A DNA stretch of 64,000 nucleotides from Entophlyctis helioformis (lineage: Eukaryota; Chytridiomycota; Chytridiomycetes; Chytridiales; Chytriomycetaceae): assembly GCA_025526915.1 (NCBI GenBank), contig JAHLKH010000008.1, positions 62,001 to 126,000 of the forward strand, written 5' to 3'. Below, one piece after another: positions 24,025-36,238 of the stretch. The notes under the pieces are model-generated. The model did no database searches. It saw only the letters and a program-made list of their open reading frames with translations, and was not told where the DNA came from. Made by a program: the position numbers and the translations under genes. Each line of letters opens with the position of its first letter. Position 1 is the stretch's first letter.

Positions 24025-27000
24025 CTAGTCGACCTGCAAATGAAGCGTTCAGCCAAGTGTCAGTCTTGGAAAAAACATGGTGTACTGTCCACCAGACTAA
24101 CCTTGATGGCAGAGTAAATCTTGCGGACAAAGTAAAAGGCAGCAACGAAACCAGCAGTTCCCTGGATTTACAGTGTGCAACTGTACATGTTAGAACGGTG
24201 CCCGAAATTTGCAAGGCATTCACACAACTGACCGTAAGGATACTGAACAGGACACTCATGACCAATGTCCATCTGCGGCAAAAAGCACCAGTTAGAAACA
24301 GATTTGGGGGCAATAAACGCAACGATCAACAGCAAGCCAATGTACCCAAAGTAGAGAGTAGTTGCAGCAGGGCCGTGCACATCAAGGCGGTTGACGTAGT
24401 AGAAGATTCCGTACAGGAACATGTAAATGCCGGCCGACGCGCTCGACAAAAACGAGCGCCACCACCTGGCGAACAAGAGATGAGGCATGAGTAATAAAGA
24501 ACAACAGTGCTTGACGTTCAGAGCCATGGCTAGGCCAAGCACGCATTACCAGTGGTAGTTTTCAGCGCAAAGCTGAAAGTAGCAGATCAGAATCGACACG
24601 AGCGAGCAGGTCAAGCCAAGAATCAAGAGTACGAGCATCAAAAAGCCAAAGACGTAGTACACGCGGTTGGACCAGATGCTGCTCATGATAAAGTTGAGCT
24701 CGATAAACACAGCACCAAACGGCAGGATACCGCCAAGCAGGATGCTCGGGAGAAGTTTGAGGTATGCAGGCTGAGAGAAGAAGGGCTGTTGTCAGCAACA
24801 GCGAATTGATAAGAAGCAAGCATTTTCGGCAAGTAGACAATCTGAATCCACCTGTTCGGGGACCTGACGAGGGATCTGGTTTGTTCTGACAGGAACTTCC
24901 ATTTTCTGTGGATGCAATTCGAGTCAATCACACTTGCCGGGACACGATGCTGGGGCAATATCATGAATTGCAGAGGTGACCATCGACTTACCGCCTTTTT
25001 GAAGCCAAAATACGCGCCAATCAGGCAAAGGGGGGCAGAGACCAGGAGCCACATGGCGAGCAGGAAAAACATGGTTGAAAATGGAACAGCGCCAGACGAC
25101 TCGGCACCAATAAGGAAGAAGTTGAGCACGACAAAGATGGCAAAGATGATTCTGCCAATGCATGCGGGATGGTCAGCCATGGCTAGGATTGACAGAAAAC
25201 GAGAGTACGCCACACAGCCGACATACCCAGGAAGCAAGAACGCGGCCAAGAGGACATTTTGACGCCATGCCTCTCCGCCAAAGAACTTGTAGAAGCGGGC
25301 CGAGGTGTAGCCAGCGACTGAGCCAAAGAGAACATAAAAGACCAGCATGACAGTCGTGAGAGATCCACGGCTTGAGGGCGACAGGAAGCCGAGCGCAGCG
25401 AAACCTGGGTTGCACTGACTCTGTAAGCATAGGTGAAAGGCAAGGCAGTGCAACGCCATGTCATGAATTGCCATGAGCTGCAAAAAGCATTACCAACTGT
25501 GACGGCCGACATGAGAGCCAGCTGCGCGCCATTGCCAATAAGCACCGACAGAAGCATGCGGAGGGGTGGAGAGCGGAAGACGTCTCCGTGGACGATCTTC
25601 CAGCCAAACTCTTCCTGGACATCATCCTGTTGATCAAGAAGGGCATTTAGTCATGATTATGCATAAAGGTGGCATGCGGATCCATACGGATGTGGCGCAT
25701 TGGAGCGGCTCTCACCTGCGCCTCAATCTCATTGTAGCGGGCAATGTCTCTGCGCAACGCACGCAGAAGAATCATCAGTACCATGCCAGTGAGAAGGAAG
25801 ACGACGGTTGCCGAGTTGATGATGCTGTGCATACAAGGATAAGGGTTAGCAATGGTTCATGGCGTCGAAGAGCGGACATGGAATGGCACTTGCCTGAACC
25901 AATGGATTTTCGAGTCTGCAGTGTACAAGTAGTGATCCCAGCGAGTTCCCCACTGCGTAGTCGATGGCTGTGGACGATCATGGCAAGCAAAGCACATATT
26001 AGTCGTGTAGCCCAAAAGACGTCTAGAGACGAGATGGAGGCCTAAAATGACGTCGAAAAGGATACGCACAACCCAATAGACGCTGTAAGAGAACGTGACA
26101 TGGGTGGACTCGTTGGGATCGTCTTTGAGAACCATCAGGCTCTTTGGCGGGCGCTGCTTGCAGTCGTTTTGCTTATCCTTACTCTTGATCGAGACTGGTG
26201 CGACGCGGACGCCCACAACGCGATGCTTGTCCTTGGTTTCCGCATGGTACGAAATGTAAATGTCATAGTGGTTGTTGAACACGGGCTTGTTTTCCTGTGT
26301 CACCAGCGACCAACCAGAGCAGCGTGTCAGCAGCAAGCGGACGCCAGTCAACCTGCGCCATGCATCAACGATCTGACCGTTGTCAGCGAGCCGAGAGGAA
26401 ATCCAATGGTGGAATAGTGGTCCGTCTCGTCATTGAGCTTGCTGGCGGCAGGCAGACCGTCCACGACCCTGGCGGCCAGGAGAAGATTCGGTTGGCGATT
26501 TTCAGAGTAAGCCGACAGCATGGCGATGGACGACGGGATCATGTTAAAGGCTGCCAGGTGATGCAAGCATGCCACTTGCCAGTTGAGCATGTATCTCTCC
26601 ATGATGGCCTCGTTGATGAATGCGGCATCTTCACTCGGGATGGTGGGCGAGCACAGTGTCTGGCACGTCACGTTTTCGGCCATGCGCAGCTCAAAAGGCG
26701 AGGTGAACAGACGGTCGCCAAAGAGGATTGCGCCAAGCGACTCGCTCTGCGCCTTGGGGCCGTCTGCCGGCGTGCAAAAGTGGAAGCGAGAGAAGTAGTA
26801 GTCGTATGGGATGACCTGGCAGCATGTGTTGGCATCAGAGCAGGAGGCGGCCGAGTCAGCTGGGAAGGAGGACACACACAGCGCCGGGCACATGCACGTA
26901 TACACGCAACTGTTTCTGGAGACGACAGCGTGTTGACCAGGAGCTCGAGCTTGGCCCCCTTGGCGTAGTCACGGGGAGCAACGCCAGGCAGGTAGAAGCA

Positions 27001-27072
27001 ATGGGCTCCCGGCAGGAGCAGCGACAGCAGCAGCGGCAGCAGTACACCAGCCAGCGACGCCACAGATTGCAT
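24025..27072 (-). CDS. TM9 superfamily member (nonaspanin, EMP70 family)
   Basis: Nonaspanins are nine-pass endosome/Golgi proteins involved in sorting, adhesion and metal homeostasis. The product starts with a signal peptide (MQSVASLAGVLLPLLLSLLL), then FYLPGVAPRDYAKGAKLELL and VIPYDYYFSRFHFC, both hallmark positions. The luminal domain includes LGAILFGDRLFTSPFEL. The membrane half contains YTSARFYKFFGGEAWRQN, VLLAAFLLPG and SAPLCLIGAYFGFKK. The C-terminus RKIYSAIK is spliced to a three-codon last exon (Val-Asp-stop), giving the classical KVD ending that acts as a Golgi-retention signal. At least eight introns. The complete TM9 layout and length fit the family, and no break was noticed. Confidence 0.92.
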
Positions 27073-27166
27073 GGTGTTGGTGGTGTTGTTGGCAAACAGA
27101 AAAGCAAACAAACGCAGGCCGTTGTGATGGAGATGTGGCGGTTCATTGGGGGGATTACACAGATGC

Positions 27167-28623
27167 TTAGACGCTAGCGAGGATAGCGGGCTCCTTGTAC
27201 TCCTTGGCAGCGCCGGGAACAACCTTGCTGCCCTTGTCCTCAGACGAGCCCTCGCCGTGGAGCTCGAGGAGCTTGCCAAGGTCGAACTTGGGTGCCTTGA
27301 GGATCTTGACCTTGCGGACGAAGCAGTTCTGGAGAGGGTAAATGCCCTGGCAGGCCTTCTCGATCTCCTTGCCAATCACCTCGGGGGCGAGCTTGCGGAC
27401 AAACTCCTTGAGGTCGCACGTCGTAGCCTCCTTGGTGGCGATCTCGAACATCTTCTTGCGGATGGCGCGGATCTGGGCGCTGGTGGCGTACGTGGTCTTG
27501 CGGAGCTGGTTCTTGCGGCGCTGGGTGAAGGCGATGGTGAAGATGCGGACAAAGTAGCCGTCGGTGGTCTTGACATCCACGTGGGCCTCAATGAGCGACT
27601 GCCACTTCTTGACGAGCGAGCGGAGCTTGTCCGTGGTGAGGTCAATGCCGTGGAAGTTGGTCAGGCAGTTCTTGCCGGACACCTCCTGGATCTGGAGCTT
27701 GACCTTGCGGAAGCCGTCCTCCATGTTGTTGGAGAGATCGGCAAGGGAGACCTCAAGAACACGGCCCTTGAGGTAGTCCTTGGCGTTCTCTGTCGGGCGA
27801 GATTCGCATCACATCATCGGTCAGCCCAGAATGCCAGAGCTGAACACGCCACAAGCATGACACCTACTAAGACCCTGGGTGCGGTTGACGAGGGTCTTGC
27901 CGGCGTTGCGGACCTCGAAGAACGAGGGGGCCTTGATGTCGTACCAGTCCTTGCGGGTGAAGGGGTCGACGCTGTGCATGCACAAACGGCACGATTAGTC
28001 TGCCACACACTCATCATGGACACACTTGGCTGGGTTGGGCTGGCTGGCTGGTTGGCTGGTTGGCTGGGCGAGCCGTGCAAGGCTGCTGAATAACGTCCTG
28101 CATAGGTGCTGCCGTCTTGGCCATGGTGTGTGTTGTTGGCCGTATGGCGTCTGCCGGTTTGGCTGAGAGAATCGAGTCGCTGGTCCAGTCAACGAATCGC
28201 ACAAGTCCATCGTGCTGTGCTGTGGAAGGCATCCCATCCATCCCATCCTCTCCAGTGGCGGGAGCGACGAGGATGGATGTGGATGGGTGCTGCTATGCTG
28301 CTGCTGCTGCTGTATGCGACCATCCATCCTTGTGCATCCCCTCCCAGCTGATGTTGGACCGGCAATTGGTCACGGCCTGCCTGCCTGCCTGCCAAGCCCA
28401 TTCGAGTCGATTCCCGCAGTGCAACTCACGTCTTCTTCTTGAGACCCTTCTTGCCCTTAGAGAGACGCCTGTGGGTGGCGTTCAACGACGGGAAAGAGAC
28501 AGGCAGCCGCACGGGTAGCGACGGTAGCAGAAGCCAATGTCAGTAACTGAGCGCATGCCGGCAGGCATCCACAAGGTTGGGCGAGACGGCAGACGCAACG
28601 CACTTGTTCTTGCCAACAGCCAT
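27167..28623 (-). CDS. RPS1: 40S ribosomal protein S1 (S3Ae/eS1)
   Basis: This is a structural protein of the small ribosomal subunit near the mRNA exit. Start MAVGKNK is split by an intron from [12 protein letters not shown]; then [94 protein letters not shown] and [20 protein letters not shown]. It ends EPAILASV with TAA at 27167-27169. Three introns interrupt the first 60 residues, the usual pattern for ribosomal protein genes where introns crowd the 5' end. Two of them contain simple repeats (CTG near 28295, TGGC near 28045). It sits directly beside arm B of the inverted duplication. Confidence 0.97.
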
Positions 28624-28726
28624 GTTTGATGAGAGTGCGAGGGAAAGCGAGGGGCAGGCAATTCTTGTCGTGGTCCATCCGGATTTGAAAAATGGTTGAA
28701 TTCGTGTTCAGATTTTCGTTGGACGA

Positions 28727-30164
28727 TTACCAAGAATTTTGGAAAACCAGCAGGCCGCCTTGGCCTGTAAAGTCGATGCCAAATGCCCACACAACGGGAA
28801 TGTCCTTCTCTGTTGGCTTGTCACAGCGGCCTTGAGATGCAGCAGATGCGCGCTCTCCAGTGGTCGAGCCTGCCAGCTTCATGATGCCCTCAAGAGCGTT
28901 TCCGCGAATTGACATGCTGTTGCTGCGCTTGGTGAACCGCTTGGCCTTGACCTTCTGTGGAATGCCATGCCATGCCATGCCATCCAGTGTGATCAGCAGG
29001 CGATCAAGCAGCATGGCGGCCATGCCAATGGGCATCCAGAAACAGAGAAACCGTACCCGTGCATTCAGGAATGGCGTGCAGTACGCCAAGCAGCGCAGAT
29101 CCCAAAAGGCTCTCTCGCCTGCTGTGGCGTTTGGATCGGCATGCTTTGCTGTCTTGAATGCAATGGCCTCGTGGACGTCCGCAGCCTTGGCAAGTCGATT
29201 GTTGAGCCTGACACAAGAGACAGGCTCTGTGAGCCGATCTGGTCAAGAGTGCAGAGCATGGCAGCGGCCAGGATCAATGCGTGCACCAAAGCATCCAAGC
29301 ACGGCATAGACTGCAAGGACGGGACCCTGGGCGGTTCGTGCGGCAGTCGAGAGTCAATTGAGAAACACTCATCCCGCCGGCCCGGATGCTGCCCAGCCAG
29401 ATCACTTTGCGTGGACTCGCAGAAGGCAGAGCATTGATCACAGCCTCGATCAACTGCTTGGTCTGACCATCATCCAGATCGAGAGTCGTGGCATCGCTCT
29501 CTGCTTTGGCGATGACATGAGCCACATTCATTGCTTCGTGAGTCTCTGCCGGCGTTGGAAGGCGTCCTCTTTCCAAGCAGAGGCCAGGAAGGAGGAGATC
29601 CGCAATGCACAGCTCGTGGCTTGGACTGAAAGCAAGTTGGATCGTCCCAATGGTTGCTGATAGCCCCAAGGCTGGCAATGCTGGTTCTTGGGGAGAAGTG
29701 GATTGTGAGCATCAGATGGCAGAAACCCGACAAAGACAGACAGTGCGAGCATTCAAGAGGTTCATTCTCATGCGCTCCATGATGCCATTGTGCATGCCAT
29801 TGTTGCGCTGCTCGGCCGTGTCCATCACAGATCAACTGAATGGCTTCTGTGATGCAGATGTGCACATCCACGGCTTGCAGGCTGTGGGCACTGCCCGACG
29901 GTTTGTATCTTGAGCGAGGCAGCGCGGGCAGTTGGGCATGCCGACCTGCGACAGCGACGTGTTGCACAGGAGCTGGACAGTGTTGCTCGGGTCTGGTGGG
30001 AGTCCGCAGCCCCTCGCCTCCATGGCCGTCTCGGACTGTCCGGCCATCGTGCTCTTGGCAGTCGTGAGCGTGGCGATCTCGGCGGTCGTGGCAGGGCCGC
30101 CTCGGTTGTCGGAAGAGGGAGCCGTGCTTCCGACAAGGCTTGCATGAATCGTGCTGGCCATCAT
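28727..30164 (-). CDS. Module gene 2, copy B: unknown protein, exon model uncertain
   Basis: This is the inverted copy of the gene at 15733-17162 and keeps the same set of conserved frames. Candidate starts are MMASTIHASLV at 30164 (lacking one 4-residue tandem unit) and MDTAEQ at 29825. The middle block reads VIAKAESD where copy A has six extra residues. The C-terminal exon reads FLCFWMPIGMAAMLLDRLL, KVKAKRFTKRSNSMSIRG and IPVVWAFGIDFTGQGGLL, and stops at TAA 28727-28729. That stop is missing in copy A, so copy B probably shows the original C-terminus. Scattered amino-acid differences are about as frequent as silent ones. No recognised domain; one hydrophobic stretch (WMPIGMAAMLLDRLLITL) could be a membrane or amphipathic helix. 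Confidence 0.45.
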
Positions 30165-31711
30165 GTGTCATGCCAGCACATCGCCCGCAGCACGCAGCAC
30201 AGTACGCAACATTCAGCCACCCACCGTGGCGCCACCGACGGGGGCAAACGCGTCCAACACACGGTCGGAGTTTGTGTGATTGGACGGCATTGCAACAAAG
30301 CCAGAATTCGCCGAGCGCTGTCCTGGCGTCCAACCTCCGCCCCAAATTTACAGGGTCAGAGCAGATCCCCCGCCGAATCTGGCAAGGCGGCGGCAAGGCG
30401 CACACAGACTATAAAGCCGGGAGACGCACCCCGTGCTTGCCTCCGCCCGTTCGAAAGTCACTATCACAACAGCATGCTCCCCGGGCTCGTGGCGTTCCTC
30501 GCGATGCTTCTGATGGCGTTGCTGCCGGCCTCGCTCCCGCCAGCCTGGCGGTTCCAAGCAACCATCAGCGCCAACCAAGGCTTCAACTTCAGCGCTCCCG
30601 TCATCGTCCGCCTCGCTCTCGGCCTCGCCCGCCCCGCTCCCGCCGTTGTCGCCAACGCCAGCCAGCCGTCCTTCGACGAGCCTATCGGCTGCCACGGCGA
30701 CACAAGCAGCTTCGGCCCCGTCGTCCTGGACCCACTCGGACCGGTGCAGCACGTGCGCAACGACAGCCAGGTGCTGCCTCCGCCAGCTGAGCAATTCCAC
30801 GCTCTCGTCGTCCCAAGCTCCGCTCCCACCGATCTGGTCGTCTTCCGCTCTGATCTCGCCCTCACCAGCAAGGATCCCGTCCTCACCAGCAAGGATCCCG
30901 TCGTCGTCCGCCACGCCATCGCCTTCTCCCGCACGGGTCTCGCTCAGTACAGCCAGTCCTCGGAGCATCCCGGAGTGGTGCATGCCATGGTGAGCTTGTT
31001 TCTGCATGCTGCTGTTGCTGCTTCCTGCCGCCTACCACCACCATCCTCTGCCACCATTGACACCATCCGCCCATGCCTCGCTTGCTTATCTCGATCAGCG
31101 GTGCTGGCAAACCGGCATGGCTCGCATGGCGTTCCGTATCAAGTCAAGGCTGCTGGACACCCTTGTCATCGCACGCGACGCAATCAACGAGTCCTCCTCA
31201 AGCTTGTCCATGCACGGCGTCGCCACGCTGCTGCTTCTGACCATCGTCATCATCCAGCTTGTGGTTCTCGTCGGCCTGGCACGCAAGGCCAAGCGGCTTG
31301 AGCTTGAAGTCTGCCGAATGGATGCAAGCAGTGATCGACCGGCCGACCATCCCGCTCCTGCTGTCATTGCCATCCCTATCCAATGGATAGACGGGCCTAC
31401 AAGCATCGTCGTGACATGGTCCAACACCGTCAAGACTGTCAATCCAACCCCGACCCCCGACACTGAGCTTCTGTTGCTCGCCGCGTCCATCTCAATCCCT
31501 GATGATACCATGGCTGATGACAAGCCCTTTGCTGTTGGTCATACTACCACTGCCATCCTCGTCTCGTCTCCTGCCGCGAACGATCACCTTGCGCCTGCTC
31601 CTCAAGACGCAGCTGTTTCCGCAGCTCAAGACCTGATCACCCACTCTCAGAGTGTCGTAGAACGGGCCAAGAGCGCCGAAATGGCCGTTGTCGCGAGAGC
31701 ACGCAGGTTTC
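28766..31711 (-). repeat. Inverted duplication, arm B
   Basis: Reverse-complement partner of 13886-17162. The arms are separated by about 11.6 kb carrying five unrelated housekeeping genes. Arm B has a single 60-base tail unit instead of several and a 4-base insertion near 31080-31087. Confidence 0.9.
30410..30416 (+). promoter_or_regulatory. TATA box of module gene 1, copy B
   Basis: TATAAAG stands 58 bases before ATG 30474, in the same place as in copy A. Confidence 0.75.
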
Positions 31712-31986
31712 CTGGCCGCACTGGCGAGCAGCTGGCGATCAGCCATTTGATTGCATACTGCCCAAGTCGACTCGAGCTTGACGTCAGATGGTTGGTCAAG
31801 GATGGCGGCACAAGTCGCAACCAAGTCCACGTCTCATTCTTCGAACCATCCGTTGCAAAACGCCTCATCCGGCAAGCAGTGAAGACGGACATCCCGGACG
31901 CGGTCCTCGATGCAACTGTGAAGACGCCGTCCAACCCGACTGTCAAGAAGAACATCCGTCGTGGCGGCAAGGCCAAGAAGCGCTGA
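30474..31986 (+). pseudogene. Module gene 1, copy B: frameshifted before the membrane segment
   Basis: This copy has the same promoter and start as copy A, with a signal peptide (LVAFLAMLLMALLPASLPP) and ectodomain. Near 31080 it carries four extra bases (GCTTGCTT where copy A has GCTT). Translation from 30474 therefore leaves frame after IRPCLA and stops at 31301 after 275 codons, losing the membrane helix and tail. The displaced frame continues intact to TGA 31986: membrane helix, one LLLLAAS unit, then a different C-terminus (LDVRWLVKDGGTSRNQVHV, ending Lys/Arg rich RRGGKAKKR). It may be a broken gene, a source of a secreted ectodomain, or a slipped-strand switch; the sequence alone cannot tell. 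The tail after VVARARRFP has no counterpart in copy A. Confidence 0.65.
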
Positions 31987-32083
31987 CCTTTCTTTGTGTT
32001 GATGTTTTTCTCAATATATCTTTTGTGTCGACTCAGCCAAACTTTTTTTGACACCTTCGCATCTGTCACGACAACGGACGACA

Positions 32084-34204
32084 ATGAGTCCAACAGCAGG
32101 CGGTTCGACGGTCAAACAGCAGCCCAAGCAGCAGCCCAAGCCCAGGCAGAAGAAGGGCGATGCGCAGGAAAAGCATTCATCGCAGAGCCGCATTCAGCCT
32201 GCCAAAGCCAAAGCCCAGCCGCCGCAGCCGCAGCAACAGTCGACGAAGCTGTCCAAGAAGAGCGAATCCAAGAAGCGCAAGCGTGGAGAAGAGGCTGTCA
32301 TTACATCACTCCGGCAGCTGCCACAGGCCGACGGCGACGATGGAGCGAGTGTGCCAGCCATGGACGACGAAGAGCGCGAGCTGGCCGACCTTGTCTTTGG
32401 AGGCGAGGTGGAGGGTGCCGTCTCCAAGGTGCTCGACGGGTTCGACCTGGCCACGTTCGAGCGTCGCCTGCCAGAAAAACATGCCAAAGACGACGACGAC
32501 GACGACGGCAACGACGATGCGCTTGGCTTCTCGATCGACACGGCCGGCATCGCTCAAGACGAGACCGACCTTGCCATTCCAACAGAGACGGATGCGCTTG
32601 CTAGCGCCAGAGTGATCAGCGGTCGGGCCGTGAGCAGCGCCTTGCAAGACGCACCGGCGGCCTGGACCGACGACGGCGATGAGCAGGTCAAGGTCAACAT
32701 CCGCGACAAGAAGCGTCTCCGCAAGCTGCGCAAGGACTTTGACGAAAAGGCCATTTCCGGCACAGACTATGAGCTGCGTCTGCGTGCGCAGTACGAGCGC
32801 ATGTTCCCGACACCAAAGTGGGCCGAGATCCCAGAGGAGAAGCAAACGGCATCCAAAAGACGGGCTGTGGGTGCAGACAGCGATGACGGCGGCAACGAGG
32901 ACGATGACCAAGACGACGAGGACAACGAGGCTGTGAACGACCAGCGCGTCATTACAAGCGCAACCGATCCCAATGCAGGAGATCTGGGCCACAGCGAGCT
33001 GCTGCGTCTTTTGCGCACGACACAGCCAATCGTGGACAGCCATCGCCGCCGCGTGTTGTCTGCAGATAAGCTGGACATTGTGCGCGTCAAAGACGCCAAC
33101 CAGCTCGCATATGCACAGGTATGCTTTTGGGAGCGCTTGGCGATGATTGTTTTTCTGCCGATGCGCCTACCAATGCGCATACCAATGGGCATACCACTGA
33201 CGCCCCCGTGCCCAGGCTGTCATCCAATCTGCCCAATTCCATCCCCGGGCACCGGTTCTGCTCACTTGCGGATTTGACAAGACCCTGCGTCTGTTCCAGA
33301 TTGACGGAAAGATCAACCCCAAGATCACGAGCATCTATATCAAGGACATGCCTATTTTCCGCGCTCACTTTACACCCGACGGCCGTCAAATTATCATGAC
33401 GGGCCGTCGCAAGTGGTTCTATGTGCACGATCTCGAGACTGGCCAGACCAACAAGATCTGGGGCATTCGCGGTAAGTTGCCGCGCGACGCGTTGCTCCCC
33501 TGCTTGAATGGCTTCTTTGTCTGACGGCTGCCAATCCAACCCAATCAGGCCGCGACGAAAAAAGCTACGAGCTTTCGATCGTGTCTCCGTGCAACCGCTT
33601 TATTGCATTCATGTGCCGCAATGGATACATTTCGCTCGTGTCGCTCCAGACAAAGCAGTGGGTCGCCGACTTGAAGATGAACGGCCTGGTCACGGCCGTT
33701 GCGTTTTCCAAGTCGGGAAAGCACCTCTACTCGTTTGGATCCGATGGCGAGGTGTACCAGTGGGACACGGCCACGCGCCAGTGCCTGCACCGCTTCCACG
33801 ACGAGGGCTGCGTCAAGGCAACCGCGCTTGCTGTCTCGGATGACGAGCAGTACATTGCAACCGGCACCGCTGCCGGTGTCGTCAATGTGTACCTGACCAA
33901 GACGGCTCTCAAGAGCAGCAACCCCAAGCCCGCCAAGACGTTCATGAATCTCACCACGCCCATCTCCGAGCTTCTCTTCCACCCTGACTCGCAGCTCCTG
34001 GTCATGGCCAGCAAGAACGTCAAGGACGCTCTGCGTATTGTCCATCTGCCGTCCCTGCGTGTGGTGCAAAACTGGCCGACTGGCGCGACCCCGCTCGGCT
34101 ATGTGTCAACGGTCGCCTTTTCGTCGGGCGGTGGTGGCTATCTTGCCATTGGCAATGCAAAAGGAAAGGTGCTCCTCTACAAGCTGACGGCATACAACGC
34201 GTGA
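32084..34204 (+). CDS. UTP18: U3 snoRNP protein Utp18 (WD40)
   Basis: Utp18 is a small-subunit processome protein needed for 18S rRNA maturation and a recruiter of the exosome cofactor Mtr4. The N-terminal half is Lys- and Asp/Glu-rich and disordered. Conserved blocks then follow: DYELRLRAQYERMFPTPKWA, LRLLRTTQPIV, AVIQSAQFHPRAPVLLTCGF, DKTLRLFQIDGKINPKITS, IFRAHFTPDGRQIIMTGRRK, DEKSYELSIVSPCNRFIAF and YLAIGNAKGKVLLYKL. Two introns: GTATGC...CCCAG after LAYAQ, and GTAAGT...ATCAG after WGIRG. ATG 32084 gives MSPTAGGST, only 98 bases after the stop of the displaced frame of module gene 1 copy B. The arch-interacting motif was not located. Confidence 0.93.
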
Positions 34205-34917
34205 GAGGACGCGGTCGTGCACGGCCCATGAATGCCGCTGGATGAATATGCTGGACTGGCCGACGCCGCCGTCTCTTTCTGCTTTGCCATGCCCGGTCTG
34301 TTTTAGTTTCCTATTTCTCCCCCAAATACAGCAGCCTGATACATGTTCTCGAGTGGAATGGACAGAGCGTATCGAAAAAGGAGCCTTGGCATTCAAGAAA
34401 GAAACAGGAGATGTTTAGGTGGTGGAAATGATTGTAGTGGTGGTTGTCGTGGTGGCAGGGAGGGGACGAAGCGATGAGCGTGGGCGGCCGCAAGGGGTTG
34501 TCGTGAGAAGAGCCACGACCGATCCAGACGAGCAGCAGCACAAGTACGACCACCACGACCACCACGACCACCACCAAAAAGGACATAAGATAAGAACGTG
34601 AGGGATGGGAGGGATGGGGATATGGTGGTAATCGACGCACAAAAAGGCGGCGGTCGGGACGTGGCGGTGCAGGAGGGTGGAAGCAAGGAAGAGGAAAAGG
34701 CGGGAAACAAGAGCGATGTGGCGGGAAGACGGACTTGTGGAAAACGATGATGTATAAGAGCAAGGGCGGAGACACTGGCCAGCAGACGAGGGGGTGGGAA
34801 TTTGCAGAGGGCCGAACAAGAGTGGGAGCGAATGGATGGACGGGCGAGGGCTGCCCTCTGCCGCATCCCTCTCGGTCGACGATCCGCACGACTTTTTCTT
34901 GCCACTCGCCGACTCCT
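34205..34917. other. Convergent intergenic region between UTP18 and G-beta
   Basis: About 710 bases between two convergent stops. It contains a (CCACGA)n-type run near 34540-34575 and C-rich low-complexity sequence. Long frames here on the minus strand have biased translations and are not supported as genes. Confidence 0.55.
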
Positions 34918-36238
34918 TTACGCCCAGACCTTGAGCAAACTGTCCCAGCTTCCTGTGCAGAGTGCCATACCGTCGGAAGACACGCCGAGACACGACACGC
35001 GGTTCTCGTGCGCGGCCAACACGCCGACTCGCTCGCCCTTGAGGGTGTCCCACACGTTGCAGTTGAAGTCATCATAGCCTGCAAACAGAAGACGACCCGA
35101 GATGGAGAAGGCGACGGATGTGATGCCGCAGAGAATGTTGTCGTGTGTGTACTGGTTCAATTCGCGGTCGGCACGGAGATCGAACAGGCGGCAAGACGCA
35201 TCGTCCGAGCCTGTGCCAAACGCCTCGCCGTTGGGGAAGAATCTGGATTGCGCAAACAAGAGTGCCACGGGTTGGTGTGCAAGGGTCAGCCATCTGCCAA
35301 GGCAATGCCAGATCACAAGGAGCGGGCAACGCACTGGACAGCATTGATATCCGACTCGTGCCCAGTAAAGGTTTGCACACATCGGCCTGTCCGGATGTCC
35401 CAGATCTTTGCCGTGGCATCGCAGGCGCCCGACACAAAAACGTTCTTGTCGGGAGACAGCGACAGCGACATGACGTCACCAGTGTGGTCGTTGAACTCGA
35501 GCGTCTTCATGCCAGCATCAATGTCCCAGAGCATGCACGACATGTCGCCGGAACTGGTGAGAATCTGGCGATCGCTGATGAAACGGCAGCACGACAGGTA
35601 GCCGGTGTGAGCAGAGAGTTCGCGGGCGACCTTGACGCTGCCCTCCTTTGTTTTCAGGTTGTAGATGGAGCAGATGTTGTCGAGACCACCGCAGGCGACG
35701 TAGTTGCCAGATGGCGCGTAGGCGCACGTCATGACCCAAGATGACCGCAGCGGAATGGCGTGGACTTTGTTGGTTGTGAAGGCGTCCCAAACAATCAGCT
35801 TGCCGTCCTGGGAAGCCGATACCAAATGTCTCTTGTCCGATGCCCAGTGCATGGCGTAGATCTTGGCAAGATGGCCCTTGAGGGTTCTGCGAACCTTCAT
35901 CATGATGCGAGGGAGTGGCTCAATGTCTGCGGCCACAGCCTTGACTGATTGCGCGGTTGAGGTTGCGATGGGCAAAGATGGGCCAGAAGGGTATGCGAGA
36001 TCCGAGTCAGTACAGAACGACTGCCAAAAGATCGGCAGAAGGGGGAGACGATGCCCAACAGGAGTAGCATATCAAAACAAAGGGCAGGCAGTGGGAGAAA
36101 GCAAGGCGTCGGGAGAGCAGCGGCAGAAAGCGACGTACGTGTTGTGTCTGCAAGAGCATCCCGCTTCTGCTTGATCTTTTCCTTGAGGGCCTCTGCTTCT
36201 CTACGGACGCTGGCGATCTTTTCCGAAATGTCGGCCAT
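34918..36238 (-). CDS. Heterotrimeric G-protein beta subunit
   Basis: G-beta pairs with G-gamma at the plasma membrane and relays receptor signals. Start [19 protein letters not shown] gives the N-terminal coiled coil that binds G-gamma. After an intron come the seven WD blades: [110 protein letters not shown] and [19 protein letters not shown]. It ends [11 protein letters not shown], the usual C-terminus. Length is about 340 residues as expected. The motif [20 protein letters not shown] is almost invariant in eukaryotic G-beta. Three introns. Confidence 0.96.

Noticed and set aside
34311..35084. A 257-codon minus-strand frame downstream of G-beta
   Set aside because: It overlaps the G-beta 3' end in another frame and is Pro/His/Val low complexity.
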